Of a DNA stretch of 64,000 nt, positions 49,625-59,060 are shown in pieces. The notes beneath the pieces are model-generated. The model was not told the origin of the DNA. It did no database searches and worked only from the letters and a program-made list of their open reading frames with translations. Both the position numbers and the translations under genes were made by a program. The stretch comes from Aequorivita sp. H23M31 (GTDB lineage Bacteria > Bacteroidota > Bacteroidia > Flavobacteriales > Flavobacteriaceae), in NCBI RefSeq assembly GCF_004022485.1, contig NZ_CP034951.1:1488001-1552000 (forward strand). The letters run 5' to 3'. How positions within the stretch are numbered: position 1 is the stretch's first letter; each line of letters begins with the position of its first letter.

Positions 49625-50089
49625 ATGGCAATACAGAAAAACGTTAAGATCAAAAACCGAAGGGCAAAGTTTGAGTATGAGATACTGAGTACTTACACTG
49701 CAGGAATTGTGCTGCGCGGAACCGAAATAAAGGCCATCCGGGAAGGACAGGCATCTATAGCGGAGAGTTTTTGTGAGTTTAGCAACAATGAACTGTTCGT
49801 TATAAACATGACCATTCAGGAATATAGCCATGCCCGCAATTTCACCCATAATCCCAAAAGCGAGCGAAAGTTACTATTGAATAGAAGTGAGCTTAAAAAG
49901 TTGGAAAAGGAAGTGAAAAATACAGGGTTGACCATTATTCCACTTCTTCTTTTCACCAATGACAAAGGCTTGGCAAAATTGGATATAGCACTCTGCCGCG
50001 GGAAAAAAGAATACGATAAACGCGAAACCATAAAAGATCGGGATAGCAAGCGAAGATTGGACAGCATTAAAAAAGCGTTCAACAACTAG
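49625..50089 (+). CDS. smpB: SsrA-binding protein
   Basis: A 154-residue SmpB, partner of tmRNA in rescue of stalled ribosomes. It has the family order: NVKIKNRRAKFEYEILSTYT, AGIVLRGTEIKAIREGQASI, CEFSNNELFVINMTI, GLAKLDIALCRGKKEYDKRE and the basic helical tail (TIKDRDSKRRLDSIKKAFNN). The ATG is 4 nt after the promoter box, giving a leaderless message. A terminator overlaps the stop codon. The tmRNA gene itself is not in the window. Confidence 0.95.
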   Translation: MAIQKNVKIKNRRAKFEYEILSTYTAGIVLRGTEIKAIREGQASIAESFCEFSNNELFVINMTIQEYSHARNFTHNPKSERKLLLNRSELKKLEKEVKNTGLTIIPLLLFTNDKGLAKLDIALCRGKKEYDKRETIKDRDSKRRLDSIKKAFNN

Positions 50090-50106
50090 GTGGCTGAACG
50101 CTTTTT
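50071..50106 (+). terminator. Terminator of smpB
   Basis: AAAAGCGTTCA (50071-50081) and TGAACGCTTTT (50095-50105) form an 11-bp stem followed by T; the stop codon lies in the loop. Confidence 0.8.
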
Positions 50107-50152
50107 ATATTTTTCCTAAAAATAAAAAAGTGAAAAACTGAAATATTATTTC

Positions 50153-52345
50153 TTAATTTCCGATCTCGCTTATAAACTTAATACGATAGAGACGTAGCTC
50201 CTCCTCCTCATAATCACCATCAAATTCATCAAGGGCCACTTCAATTTCATCCGTTTTGGCTTCCAAAAAATAATCGTGTATTTCTTCCTGCTGGTCCTCA
50301 TCCAAAATCTCGTCTATCCAATAATCTATATTCAATTTTGTTCCACTGTAAACAATAGCCTCCATTTCCTTTATAAACTCAGGCATTTCAATTCCCTTGG
50401 CATTGGCGATATCTGGTAAGGAAAGTTTCCGGTCCACGTTTTGGATAATATATAGTTTTAAAGAACTATTGGTTCCCGTAGATTTTACCACGAAATCCTC
50501 AGGACGCATAATATCATTTTCCTCTACATAATCCTGGATAAGTTTCAAGAAGGGTTTTCCATATTTTTTAGCTTTCCCCTCGCCTACTCCATGAACGTTT
50601 GCAAGCTCCTCCATAGTTATTGGGTATTTCAGAGACATATCTTCCAACGAAGGTTCCTGAAAAATAACAAAAGGAGGCAATTCCAGCTTGTGGGCAACTT
50701 TTTTAAGCTCTGCTTTTAGTAACTTAAAGAGGTTTTCATCTGCTTTTTCCACTCCCTGCGACGCGGAAACAATAATGTCGTCATTGGCATCTTTAAACGA
50801 ATGATCTTCGGTCATCATAAATGAGGAAGGAGATTCGATAAATTTTCTTCCCATTTCGGTTAAATGAATGACCCCATAGGTTTCAATATCCTTTTTTAGA
50901 TACCTTGCCACCAATAACTGTCGCAGGAGTGCGGTCCAGTAGGACGCCTCATGTCCAGCTCCTGAGCCGAAAAAGGCTTGAGCATCGGTGCGATGCGATT
51001 TTATTAGGGCATTTACCTTTCCCACCATCACATTCACTATTTCCTTGGATTTATATTGCTGGTTGGTTTTTTGCACTACCTCGAGTAGTTTCTTGGCCTC
51101 GCTCTGTGCCTCAATTTTTTTCTTCGGAAAGCGCATATTATCATCCATCATTCCTCCTTCACCGGTAGCATTGTCAAATTCTTCCCCAAAATAATGGAGA
51201 ATAAATTTCCGTCGCGAAATGGAAGTTTCAGCATAAGCTACAACTTCCTGCAAGAGTGCGTGACCTATTTCCTGTTCGGCAACAGGTTTTCCGCTCATAA
51301 ACTTCTCCAACTTCTCTATATCCTTATAGCTGTAGAAAGCAAGGCAGTGACCCTCTCCACCATCTCGACCGGCACGACCGGTTTCCTGATAATAACTCTC
51401 TATAGATTTTGGAATATCATTATGGATCACAAATCGCACATCGGGCTTGTCAATACCCATTCCGAAAGCAATCGTAGCCACTACTACATCCACATCTTCC
51501 ATTAAAAACATATCCTGGTGCTTCACTCTGGTCTTGCTATCGAGTCCGGCATGATATGGAACCGCCTTTATACCATTAACTTGGAGCGCCTGGGCAAGTT
51601 CTTCAACTCTCTTCCGGCTCAAGCAATAGATAATACCGCTCTTGCCTTCATTCTGTTTTACAAAACGGATTATATCCGAATCAACATTTTTGGTTTTCGG
51701 ACGTATCTCATAATAAAGATTGGGACGATTAAAAGACGCTTTAAAAGTATTGGCATCTGGCATTCCGAGGTTTTTCAGAATATCTTCCTGAACCTTGGGA
51801 GTAGCAGTTGCGGTAAGACCGATAATAGGAATATCATCACCTATTCGCTTGATTATGCTTTTCAGGTTTCGATATTCAGGTCGGAAATCGTGGCCCCATT
51901 CACTTATGCAATGTGCCTCATCGATTGCCAAAAAGGAAATTTTTTGATTGTTTAAAAACTCCACATATTCTTCCTTAGTCAAGGATTCGGGAGCCACATA
52001 CAGTAATTTGGTGATTCCACTGGCGATGTCGCTTTTAACCCGTTTAACCTCGGTTTTATTTAAGGAAGAGTTGAGCACATGCGCCACACCCTCTTCCGAA
52101 GAAAGAGCGCGCAACGCATCTACCTGATTTTTCATAAGAGCAATTAATGGGGAGACAACGATAGAAGTTCCTTCTTGCATTAGAGCGGGGAGCTGATAAC
52201 AAAGGGATTTCCCACCTCCTGTTGGCATTACAACAAAAGTGTTATTTCCGGCCAGAATACTCTTTATTACTTCTTCTTGCAATCCTTTAAATCGACTAAA
52301 ACCGAAATGTTTTTTTAAGGATGCATACAGATCTAATTCTGCCAC
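50153..52345 (-). CDS. recQ: RecQ-family ATP-dependent DNA helicase, zinc cluster absent
   Basis: A 730-residue 3'-5' helicase. Motifs: [20 protein letters not shown] Q-motif region, Walker [20 protein letters not shown] box [25 protein letters not shown], and motif [15 protein letters not shown]. The RecQ zinc module normally has CRR followed by CxxCDxC; here it reads [20 protein letters not shown] (375-394) and then GEGGMMDDN, so all four cysteines are replaced. WH and HRDC domains follow ([20 protein letters not shown]). C-terminal extension beyond HRDC is acidic. It is divergent from kdsD with a 205-nt gap. Confidence 0.92.
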   Translation of the reverse strand: MAELDLYASLKKHFGFSRFKGLQEEVIKSILAGNNTFVVMPTGGGKSLCYQLPALMQEGTSIVVSPLIALMKNQVDALRALSSEEGVAHVLNSSLNKTEVKRVKSDIASGITKLLYVAPESLTKEEYVEFLNNQKISFLAIDEAHCISEWGHDFRPEYRNLKSIIKRIGDDIPIIGLTATATPKVQEDILKNLGMPDANTFKASFNRPNLYYEIRPKTKNVDSDIIRFVKQNEGKSGIIYCLSRKRVEELAQALQVNGIKAVPYHAGLDSKTRVKHQDMFLMEDVDVVVATIAFGMGIDKPDVRFVIHNDIPKSIESYYQETGRAGRDGGEGHCLAFYSYKDIEKLEKFMSGKPVAEQEIGHALLQEVVAYAETSISRRKFILHYFGEEFDNATGEGGMMDDNMRFPKKKIEAQSEAKKLLEVVQKTNQQYKSKEIVNVMVGKVNALIKSHRTDAQAFFGSGAGHEASYWTALLRQLLVARYLKKDIETYGVIHLTEMGRKFIESPSSFMMTEDHSFKDANDDIIVSASQGVEKADENLFKLLKAELKKVAHKLELPPFVIFQEPSLEDMSLKYPITMEELANVHGVGEGKAKKYGKPFLKLIQDYVEENDIMRPEDFVVKSTGTNSSLKLYIIQNVDRKLSLPDIANAKGIEMPEFIKEMEAIVYSGTKLNIDYWIDEILDEDQQEEIHDYFLEAKTDEIEVALDEFDGDYEEEELRLYRIKFISEIGN

Positions 52346-52414
52346 TTGATTTTATTTTTGTTATTCAAATTAAAGATTAAGTTGCCCAATATATTGTTTT
52401 GAGTAAAACAATCG

Positions 52415-52422
52415 TAATTTTG
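52415..52422 (+). promoter_or_regulatory. Candidate -7 box for the kdsD operon
   Basis: TAATTTTG, exact for TANNTTTG, 129 nt before kdsD in the divergent recQ-kdsD gap; TTG at 52394-52396 is 18 nt upstream of it. Confidence 0.45.
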
Positions 52423-52550
52423 CAACCTTATTGGGATATCTGCATCTTTAGAAAACGCATCACTGCCCATAATATTTTATATCGAATTTATTTCAATTCT
52501 AAATATACTCATTTCCCAAACAGTTACAAACAATAGAAAGCATTTAAATT

Positions 52551-53516
52551 TTGGAAAAGCAGCAAAGAATTATTTCCATAGCCAAGCAGACTATCGAAAC
52601 TGAAAGTAAGGCAATTGCCAACCTAGCGCATTTAGTAAACGAGGAGTTTGCGGGAGCAACCGAATGTATTTTTCAATCCAAAGGCAGAGTGATCATTACC
52701 GGAATAGGTAAAAGTGCCAATATTGCAACAAAAATTGTCGCCACTTTAAACTCCACAGGTACCCCTGCTATTTTTATGCACGCCGCAGATGCTATTCACG
52801 GAGACCTTGGAACCATTCAAGAGGATGACACGGTTATTTGCATTTCGAAAAGTGGAAATACTCCAGAGATAAAAGTTTTGGTGCCCCTAATAAAATCTGT
52901 GGGCAATAAGCTAATCGCAATTACCGGAAACTTAAATTCATTTTTAGGCCAGCAAGCAGATTTTGTACTAAATGCCTACGTTGAAAAAGAGGCATGTCCA
53001 AATAATCTTGCCCCAACCACCAGTACCACTGCCCAATTGGTAATTGGTGATGCGCTGGCAATGTGCCTATTGGATCTTCATGGGTTTTCAAGTAGGGATT
53101 TTGCAAGATTCCATCCGGGAGGTTCCTTGGGCAAAAAACTGTATTTGCGGGTGAGCGATCTCACTACTTTGAACGAAAAACCTGAGGTATGTCCTGATAC
53201 GGATTTGAAAAAAGTAATTGTAGAAATTTCTGAAAAAATGCTGGGGGTTACCGCGGTTGTGGAGAACGGAAACATTGTAGGCATTATTACCGATGGCGAT
53301 CTAAGACGAATGCTTACAAGGACTGATAACTTTTCAGGCCTAACAGCAAAAGATATTATGACAAAAAATCCGAAGCGAATCGATAACAATGCTATGGCAG
53401 TAGAAGCCATGGAAATGATGGATTCTCACGGGATTACTCAGATTCTGGCTGAAGAAAATGGTAAATATTGTGGGGTTGTCCATATTCACAATCTCACTAA
53501 GGAAGGAATAATTTAA
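52551..53516 (+). CDS. kdsD: Arabinose-5-phosphate isomerase (KdsD/KpsF family)
   Basis: A 321-residue enzyme converting ribulose-5-phosphate to arabinose-5-phosphate, first step of KDO synthesis for LPS. A SIS domain (about 30-180: GRVIITGIGKSANIATKIVA, TVICISKSGNTPEIKVLV, NLAPTTSTTAQLVIGDALA) is followed by two CBS motifs (about 205-320). Length is typical. The start is a TTG at 52551; the first ATG is far inside, so this start is required. Its stop overlaps the tatC start by one base, making kdsD the first gene of the kdsD-tatC-AhpD-like run. Confidence 0.88.
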   Translation: MEKQQRIISIAKQTIETESKAIANLAHLVNEEFAGATECIFQSKGRVIITGIGKSANIATKIVATLNSTGTPAIFMHAADAIHGDLGTIQEDDTVICISKSGNTPEIKVLVPLIKSVGNKLIAITGNLNSFLGQQADFVLNAYVEKEACPNNLAPTTSTTAQLVIGDALAMCLLDLHGFSSRDFARFHPGGSLGKKLYLRVSDLTTLNEKPEVCPDTDLKKVIVEISEKMLGVTAVVENGNIVGIITDGDLRRMLTRTDNFSGLTAKDIMTKNPKRIDNNAMAVEAMEMMDSHGITQILAEENGKYCGVVHIHNLTKEGII

Positions 53517-54343
53517 TGAAAAAGGAAAATTCCCCAGAAAAAGAAATGTCCTTCTTGGACCACCTAGAGGAACTCCGTTGGCACCTGATCCGTTCCACTC
53601 TCGCCGTTGTGATTGTGGCAGTCTTGGCCTTTATATTTAAAAGCTTTATTTTCGATGTTTTAATATTTGGTCCCAGTAAGCCGCATTTTGCTACTTATAG
53701 GTTGTTTTGTAATGTCTCTCGTTCTTTGGGAATGGATTCCTTCTGTTTTCAGGAAATGCCGTTCAGTATTCAGAGCCGGACAATGTCAGGTCAATTTTCC
53801 GCCCATATGTGGACTTCCATTTATGCGGGAATAATTATCGCGTTCCCTTATATTCTATATGAGTTTTGGAAGTTTATAAGCCCGGGCCTTAAAGAGAAGG
53901 AAAGAAAAACGAGCAGAGGATTTATTCTAATAGCCTCATTGCTATTCTTTTTGGGAGTTCTTTTCGGTTATTATATTATCACTCCGCTTTCTATCAACTT
54001 TTTAGGAAGCTACCAGGTAAGCGAGGAAGTAATCAACCAATTTGATCTGGACAGTTATATTTCCTTGGTGCGAACTTCAGTATTGGCAAGTGGTATCATT
54101 TTTGAATTACCTATCATAATATATATTCTTACCAAAATCGGTTTACTGACTCCCGAAATATTAAAGAAATACAGAAAATTTGCATTGATAATCGTGCTGA
54201 CGGTCTCGGCAATTATCACTCCACCAGATGTTGCCAGCCAAATTATCGTGGCAATACCGATCCTTATTTTATATGAAGTAAGTATCTATATTTCAAAAAT
54301 TGTTATTAGGAATCAAAAGAAAGAGCAAAAAAATGTCGCATAA
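53516..54343 (+). CDS. tatC: Sec-independent protein translocase TatC
   Basis: A 275-residue TatC with six membrane helices, receptor for twin-arginine signal peptides. The family-defining N-terminal SFLDHLEELRWHLIRS is at residues 10-25. Further on are ILYEFWKFISPGLKEKERK, and helix pairs ending in DVASQIIVAIPILILYEVSI. An insertion around residues 57-95 (CNVSRSLGMDSFCFQEMP) enlarges the first periplasmic loop, as in other Bacteroidota. Tat partners (tatA/B) are not in view. Coupled to kdsD by TAATG. Confidence 0.93.
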   Translation: MKKENSPEKEMSFLDHLEELRWHLIRSTLAVVIVAVLAFIFKSFIFDVLIFGPSKPHFATYRLFCNVSRSLGMDSFCFQEMPFSIQSRTMSGQFSAHMWTSIYAGIIIAFPYILYEFWKFISPGLKEKERKTSRGFILIASLLFFLGVLFGYYIITPLSINFLGSYQVSEEVINQFDLDSYISLVRTSVLASGIIFELPIIIYILTKIGLLTPEILKKYRKFALIIVLTVSAIITPPDVASQIIVAIPILILYEVSIYISKIVIRNQKKEQKNVA

Positions 54344-54686
54344 TATCGTTGATGAATTTAATGCCTATCGTTTAAAAATGAACGATAAAATGCTTGAGGA
54401 CAATAATAAGATCTTGAAGCGTATTTTCAATTTGGACACCAATGCTTATATGGAAGGCGCACTTCCGAAGAAGACCAAGGAATTGCTCGGCTTAGGGAAC
54501 TCACTGGTATTAAGATGTGATGACTGCGTTCGCTACCATTTAGAAGAATGTTATAAATTGGGGCTGACAAAAGAGGAAGTCGTCGAGGGAATGAGTATTT
54601 CCCTGCTAATAGGAGGAACCATTGTAATTCCACACTTACGAAGAGCTTTTGAATATTGGGAGGCTTTGGATGAAAAAAATAAATAA
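54333..54686 (+). CDS. Carboxymuconolactone decarboxylase/AhpD-like protein
   Basis: A 117-residue CMD-fold protein. The redox motif CDDCVRYHLEECY holds CxxC and the His three residues later, as in AhpD-type peroxidatic proteins; the helix after it (GLTKEEVVEGMSISLLIGGT) is typical. The start is the ATG at 54333, overlapping tatC by 11 nt; the 11 extra codons upstream belong to tatC overlap. It is probably a small antioxidant or oxidoreductase; the true substrate is unknown. Confidence 0.8.
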   Translation: MSHNIVDEFNAYRLKMNDKMLEDNNKILKRIFNLDTNAYMEGALPKKTKELLGLGNSLVLRCDDCVRYHLEECYKLGLTKEEVVEGMSISLLIGGTIVIPHLRRAFEYWEALDEKNK

Positions 54687-54837
54687 TTAATATATTCGTA
54701 AGATAGAAAGAGCAGGAAAAATTTCCACAAGAATGAAAGATTCGGGGAAATGAGTAGATAAATTGGTAAAAATTTACGGTCAAATAAACTCAAAAGTTAT
54801 GATTCCTATTCTTGCATTCACCTAAATTTCAATATGA

Positions 54838-55578
54838 ATGAAGCTTAAAGCCGAAAACCTAATTAAATCATACAAGGGACGTAAAGTTGTAAAAGGCATT
54901 ACGGTAGAAGTGAACCAAGGTGAGATTGTAGGTCTGCTTGGACCTAACGGCGCTGGGAAAACCACTTCATTCTATATGATTGTGGGGCTTATCAAGCCGA
55001 ATGGTGGAAGAATATTTTTAGAAGGAAAAGAAATTACCAAATACCCAATGTATAAACGTGCGCAGAATGGTATTGGATATCTAGCACAAGAAGCTTCGGT
55101 TTTTAGAAAACTGAGTGTTGAGGACAACATATTAAGTGTACTTCAACTTACCAAACGAACAAAAAAGGAACAAAGAGAAAAGATGGAATCTCTTTTGGAC
55201 GAATTTGGATTGAACCATATCCGCACCAATCGAGGGGACCTATTAAGCGGAGGTGAACGACGTAGAACAGAAATCGCGCGCGCTTTGGCAACCGATCCAC
55301 ATTTTATACTTCTGGATGAGCCTTTCGCGGGCGTGGATCCGGTGGCGGTGGAAGATATTCAAAGAATTGTCGCAAAATTGAAGAATAAAAATATCGGAAT
55401 TCTAATTACCGATCACAACGTTCAGGAAACACTTGCTATTACCGACCGCACCTATCTTATGTTTGAGGGAAGTATACTAAAACACGGAATTCCAGAAGAG
55501 TTGGCGGCAGATGAAATGGTGAGAAAAGTTTATCTGGGACAAAATTTTGAACTTAGAAAGAAGAAATTGGAGTTCTAA
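54838..55578 (+). CDS. lptB: LPS export ABC transporter ATPase
   Basis: A 246-residue ATPase of the LptB2FGC LPS exporter. Walker [18 protein letters not shown]-loop [17 protein letters not shown] (the EASVFR/LSV phrase typical of LptB), signature [17 protein letters not shown], Walker [19 protein letters not shown], His switch DHNVQETL. Length is right (about 241-246). It lies after the kdsD-tatC-AhpD-like run, putting LPS precursor supply and transport close together, while the permease gene is at 42029. ATG at 54838 is the better of two starts 4 nt apart. Confidence 0.93.
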   Translation: MKLKAENLIKSYKGRKVVKGITVEVNQGEIVGLLGPNGAGKTTSFYMIVGLIKPNGGRIFLEGKEITKYPMYKRAQNGIGYLAQEASVFRKLSVEDNILSVLQLTKRTKKEQREKMESLLDEFGLNHIRTNRGDLLSGGERRRTEIARALATDPHFILLDEPFAGVDPVAVEDIQRIVAKLKNKNIGILITDHNVQETLAITDRTYLMFEGSILKHGIPEELAADEMVRKVYLGQNFELRKKKLEF

Positions 55579-55614
55579 ACTTCAATATCAACTCTCACTT
55601 CTTCCTATTTAAAA

Positions 55615-56373
55615 TTATGAGATTATCCTTTTTTCAGGCACCTTCCAGGTTAAAGAAAGTATAATATACATTAAGATTATTATTGGGATGGCCAAAAACT
55701 TTAAGGTTATCAAGAATAAAATGCACAGGGCCAAAAATACATAGCGAACCGCGTTACTCTTAAAATCCCAGGTTTTAAATTTTAGTGCAAACAGAGGAAT
55801 TTCAGCATTAAGAAGAATACAACTCACCGCGGTAAGTCCAATCAGCACCCATTTATTTAATATAATGGATTCCGCAACCTCCGAAAACTGATATTCCAAA
55901 ATTAAAGGAAGGCTCAATATCAGCAATGTATTTGCCGGAGTAGGAAGACCAATAAATCCTGAAGTCTGTCGTGTATCAACATTAAACTTCGCCAGTCTAT
56001 ATCCGGATGCGACCACTATCAATAGCCCTATAAGGGGTAGGTAATTCTTTATACCTACATTCCATCCCTGGGAAGAAAATACGTCGGTAAGATTTTGCAT
56101 GGTTCCCAAAAATGCCAAATTCAACAATTGGAACATAACTATTGCGGGCACCAAGCCACTCGTAATCATATCGGCCAAGGAGTCGAGCTGAAGGCCAATA
56201 TCACTTTGTGCATTCAATGATCGGGCCGCCAAGCCATCGAAAAAATCAAAGAAGATTCCCAAGAAAACAAAAACGGAAGCCACTATTAAATTCCCCGAAA
56301 CTGCGAAAAGTACCGCTATACTTCCACAGAGAATATTGAGTGAAGTGATAAAATTTGGAATTTGCTTTTTCAT
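55615..56373 (-). CDS. pssA: CDP-diacylglycerol-serine O-phosphatidyltransferase
   Basis: A 252-residue membrane enzyme making phosphatidylserine, precursor of phosphatidylethanolamine. The CDP-alcohol phosphotransferase motif is intact: FDGLAARSLNAQSDIGLQLD and SLAD, giving DGxxAR, then G and two Asp. About eight hydrophobic helices follow, starting NFITSLNILCGSIAVLFAVS (the usual PssA opening). A TACTTTTG box lies at 56434-56441 on the minus strand without a good partner. Confidence 0.88.
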   Translation of the reverse strand: MKKQIPNFITSLNILCGSIAVLFAVSGNLIVASVFVFLGIFFDFFDGLAARSLNAQSDIGLQLDSLADMITSGLVPAIVMFQLLNLAFLGTMQNLTDVFSSQGWNVGIKNYLPLIGLLIVVASGYRLAKFNVDTRQTSGFIGLPTPANTLLILSLPLILEYQFSEVAESIILNKWVLIGLTAVSCILLNAEIPLFALKFKTWDFKSNAVRYVFLALCILFLITLKFLAIPIIILMYIILSLTWKVPEKRIIS

Positions 56374-56433
56374 TTGAAAAAAGTGGTTTAAAGGTTCTCT
56401 TTTTGAATGTTTAAAGGGATTTGCATAAAGTAG

Positions 56434-56441
56434 CCAAAAGT
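56434..56441 (-). promoter_or_regulatory. Candidate -7 box for pssA
   Basis: On the minus strand TACTTTTG, exact for TANNTTTG, about 61 nt before the pssA start. No -33 element at proper spacing. Confidence 0.35.
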
Positions 56442-56563
56442 AAATATTTCAACTTCGTTTATTCTCTCTGCAAAGGTTACTGTAAAAATAACAAAGTATT
56501 TCCGTCCAAAGGCATCAAAGCACAATATGTCCGTTAATTTAAAGTTTAGTATTCTACAAAATA

Positions 56564-57664
56564 GTGAGATATTTGTCTAAATTTTATAGCTTGAGAAAGA
56601 ACCTCTTCCTTGTAATTACCTTTGTTCTTCTTACCACCGTCATTCAGGCGCAGATTGTACGTAAATATTCAAACGAGTTTATGAACATTGGCGTAGATGC
56701 CGCGGCATTTGGAATGAGCAATGCTGTTGTAGCGTCTACCACAGATGTGAATTCGGGATATTGGAACCCAGCAGGACTTATCAATCTGGAAGACAAGCAA
56801 CTGTCTGTGATGCACGCTTCCTATTTTGCAAATATTGCCAATTATGATTATGCGGCATTTGCTATGCCCTTGGATGATCGGAGCGCAGTAGGACTTTCTG
56901 TGATCCGTTTTGGTGTTGACGATATTTTGAATACCACCAGACTGATTGATGAACAGGGAAATATTGATTACAACCGGATTAGTCTTTTTTCTACTGCGGA
57001 TTATGGAATCACCTTTTCCTATGCCCGAAAATTACCACTGGACGGTTTTAATTATGGAGTAAATGCAAAAGTAATTCGTCGTATTATAGGCGACTTCGCT
57101 TCCTCCTGGGGTTTTGGACTTGATGCTGGCATTCAATTTAAGAATGATAAATGGATGTTCGGATTGATGGCTCGGGACATTACCACGACCTTTAATGCTT
57201 GGACCATAGATGAAGATAAATTCGCGGATATCAAAGGAGCCGTAATGGATCAAAATCAGGAATTGCCAGAAACTACCGAGATTACCATCCCAAAATTACA
57301 ACTTGGAGCAGCCCGAACTTTCATTTTCCATTATGATTATACACTTCTGGCAGAAGTGGATCTCAATTTTCGTTTTGCCGAAACAAATGATATAATTTCA
57401 ACATCCTTCGCAAGCATAACGCCCTCATTGGGTCTCGAATTTGGATATTTGGAAATGGTGTATGTGCGCGCTGGTTTGGGCAACTTTCAAAATACTCTAC
57501 AATTGGACGGTAGCGATGCCATAGGATTTCAGCCCAATATTGGAGTAGGGTTTAAATACAAAGGAATACACGTGGATTATGCGCTTACGGATATAGGGGA
57601 TCAAAGCGTAGCGCTTTATTCAAATGTTTTTTCCTTAAAATTGGATTGGAACATATTTAGATAA
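56564..57664 (+). CDS. PorV2-like (PorV/PorQ family) outer-membrane protein
   Basis: A 366-residue outer-membrane barrel protein. After a signal (VITFVLLTTVIQAQ) it has the family hallmark SNEFMNIGVDAAAFGMSNAV and VASTTDVNSGYWNPAGLINL, seen in PorV/PorQ and UPF0164 proteins linked to type IX secretion. The rest is amphipathic beta sequence ending in SLKLDWNIFR with a C-terminal aromatic, typical for barrels. It may shuttle or stabilise T9SS substrates; two T9SS cargo genes are in this window. Start is GTG at 56564, with TTG 9 nt on as an alternative. Confidence 0.78.
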   Translation: MRYLSKFYSLRKNLFLVITFVLLTTVIQAQIVRKYSNEFMNIGVDAAAFGMSNAVVASTTDVNSGYWNPAGLINLEDKQLSVMHASYFANIANYDYAAFAMPLDDRSAVGLSVIRFGVDDILNTTRLIDEQGNIDYNRISLFSTADYGITFSYARKLPLDGFNYGVNAKVIRRIIGDFASSWGFGLDAGIQFKNDKWMFGLMARDITTTFNAWTIDEDKFADIKGAVMDQNQELPETTEITIPKLQLGAARTFIFHYDYTLLAEVDLNFRFAETNDIISTSFASITPSLGLEFGYLEMVYVRAGLGNFQNTLQLDGSDAIGFQPNIGVGFKYKGIHVDYALTDIGDQSVALYSNVFSLKLDWNIFR

Positions 57665-57786
57665 AATCGTTCTCCGCTCTCTTTTAATAATTTAAAACTC
57701 TTGATAGGAAAAAGGACCATCCAATACGCCTTCCTATCGGATTTATTTAACAACTTTGTTTGCAATAAACCTTAATAATCACAACG

Positions 57787-58977
57787 GTGACAAAAAAAAT
57801 TTTCCTTTTATTCTTTCTGTTGAGCGGTTTTATTTCCCACGCTCAATTTGGTTCCTTATCCCCAGCATCGGAAATAAGTATTATTACCATTGGACCGGGC
57901 ACTGAGCTGTACGATAAGTTCGGACACAGCGCTTTTAGAATTAAGGATTCCCTAAGCGGCGTAGATGTGGCCTTTAATTATGGAGTATATGACTTTGAGA
58001 CCCCAAATTTCTATACCAAATTTGCCCAGGGAAAATTGTTATATGAACTAAGAGTGGATTACTTTAATTCCTTCTTTCAGCAATATGTCAGCGAGAATAG
58101 ATGGGTAAAAGAACAGGTTTTAAATCTTACCCCTACTGAAAAACAAGAAATCTCTGATTTTCTATGGAATAATGCACTTCCTGAAAATAAAAAATATAAG
58201 TACGACTTCTTTTTTGATAATTGCGCGACCAAAATTCGGGATGTGGTTCAAAGAGTGTTGGGTAATAAGTTAGAATACACGGACGATTATCTACCAAAGA
58301 ATTTGACATTTAGAGATCTTATTCAGCAAAATTTAAATGCAAATACCTGGGGAAGTATGGGTATTGATATAGCTTTAGGAGCAGTAATAGACCGAAAAGC
58401 CAAGCCGATAGAATATCAATTTCTTCCCAATTATATATATGAAGGTGCTGCCCACGCTTTTATACATAGAGACAATACCAATGAACCACTAGTAAAGGCT
58501 ACCAAAGTTCTTTTCAAAAGTAATCCCATGCCATCGCAATCTAATTTCCTTAGTAGTCCTTTATTTATTTTAGGAATAATTGCGCTTCTCATTATTTATA
58601 TCACTTTTAAAGATTACCTGAAAAAGGTAAGAAGTAGATATCTCGATGGGATAATTTTCCTTTTCACAGGATTGATTGGTGTGTTTCTACTGCTATTATG
58701 GTTCGCTACGGACCATACAGCTACAGCAAACAATTACAATTTATTATGGGCGTTCCCTATTTCTATAGGTGTAACAGTGGCCGTTGTGCGCAAGATAAGC
58801 TCACCGTTACTTAAAAGATATGTATTTCTTCTGCTTCTGTTATTGGCACTATTGGCAATCCATTGGATAAGCGGAGTACAGATCTTCGCTATTGCTCTGT
58901 TGCCATTGCTTATAGCTCTTGCGGTTCGTTATATCTATCTTTTTAGTATATTGAAAAATCCCCATAGCCCTAAATAA
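57787..58977 (+). CDS. DUF4105-family membrane protein
   Basis: A 396-residue protein: Sec signal (FLLFFLLSGFISHAQ), a DUF4105 extracytoplasmic domain (about 20-250) with TIGPGTELYDKFGHSAFRIK, FNYGVYDFETPNFYTKFAQG, and FFFDNCATKIRDVVQRVLG, and then four to five C-terminal membrane helices (FILGIIALLIIYITF onward). The GHS and DNC-type residues resemble an NlpC/P60-like Cys-His site, which fits a peptidase or lipid-related role; unknown in practice. Start is GTG at 57787. A long hairpin follows the stop. Confidence 0.82.
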   Translation: MTKKIFLLFFLLSGFISHAQFGSLSPASEISIITIGPGTELYDKFGHSAFRIKDSLSGVDVAFNYGVYDFETPNFYTKFAQGKLLYELRVDYFNSFFQQYVSENRWVKEQVLNLTPTEKQEISDFLWNNALPENKKYKYDFFFDNCATKIRDVVQRVLGNKLEYTDDYLPKNLTFRDLIQQNLNANTWGSMGIDIALGAVIDRKAKPIEYQFLPNYIYEGAAHAFIHRDNTNEPLVKATKVLFKSNPMPSQSNFLSSPLFILGIIALLIIYITFKDYLKKVRSRYLDGIIFLFTGLIGVFLLLLWFATDHTATANNYNLLWAFPISIGVTVAVVRKISSPLLKRYVFLLLLLLALLAIHWISGVQIFAIALLPLLIALAVRYIYLFSILKNPHSPK

Positions 58978-59016
58978 AAAATAGTCTATAGAAAACTCAG
59001 TTTTATATAGACTATT
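58975..59016 (-). terminator. Terminator of the subtilase gene (minus strand)
   Basis: AATAGTCTATA (58980-58990) and TATAGACTATT (59006-59016) make an 11-bp stem with an inner AAAACT/AGTTTT stem. On the minus strand a run of T follows. A second short hairpin ATCCAT/ATGGAT lies at about 59021-59040. Confidence 0.7.
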
Positions 59017-59060
59017 CTTAAATCCATTTAAAAATGGATAGGGACTTTAGAATTGGAGTT

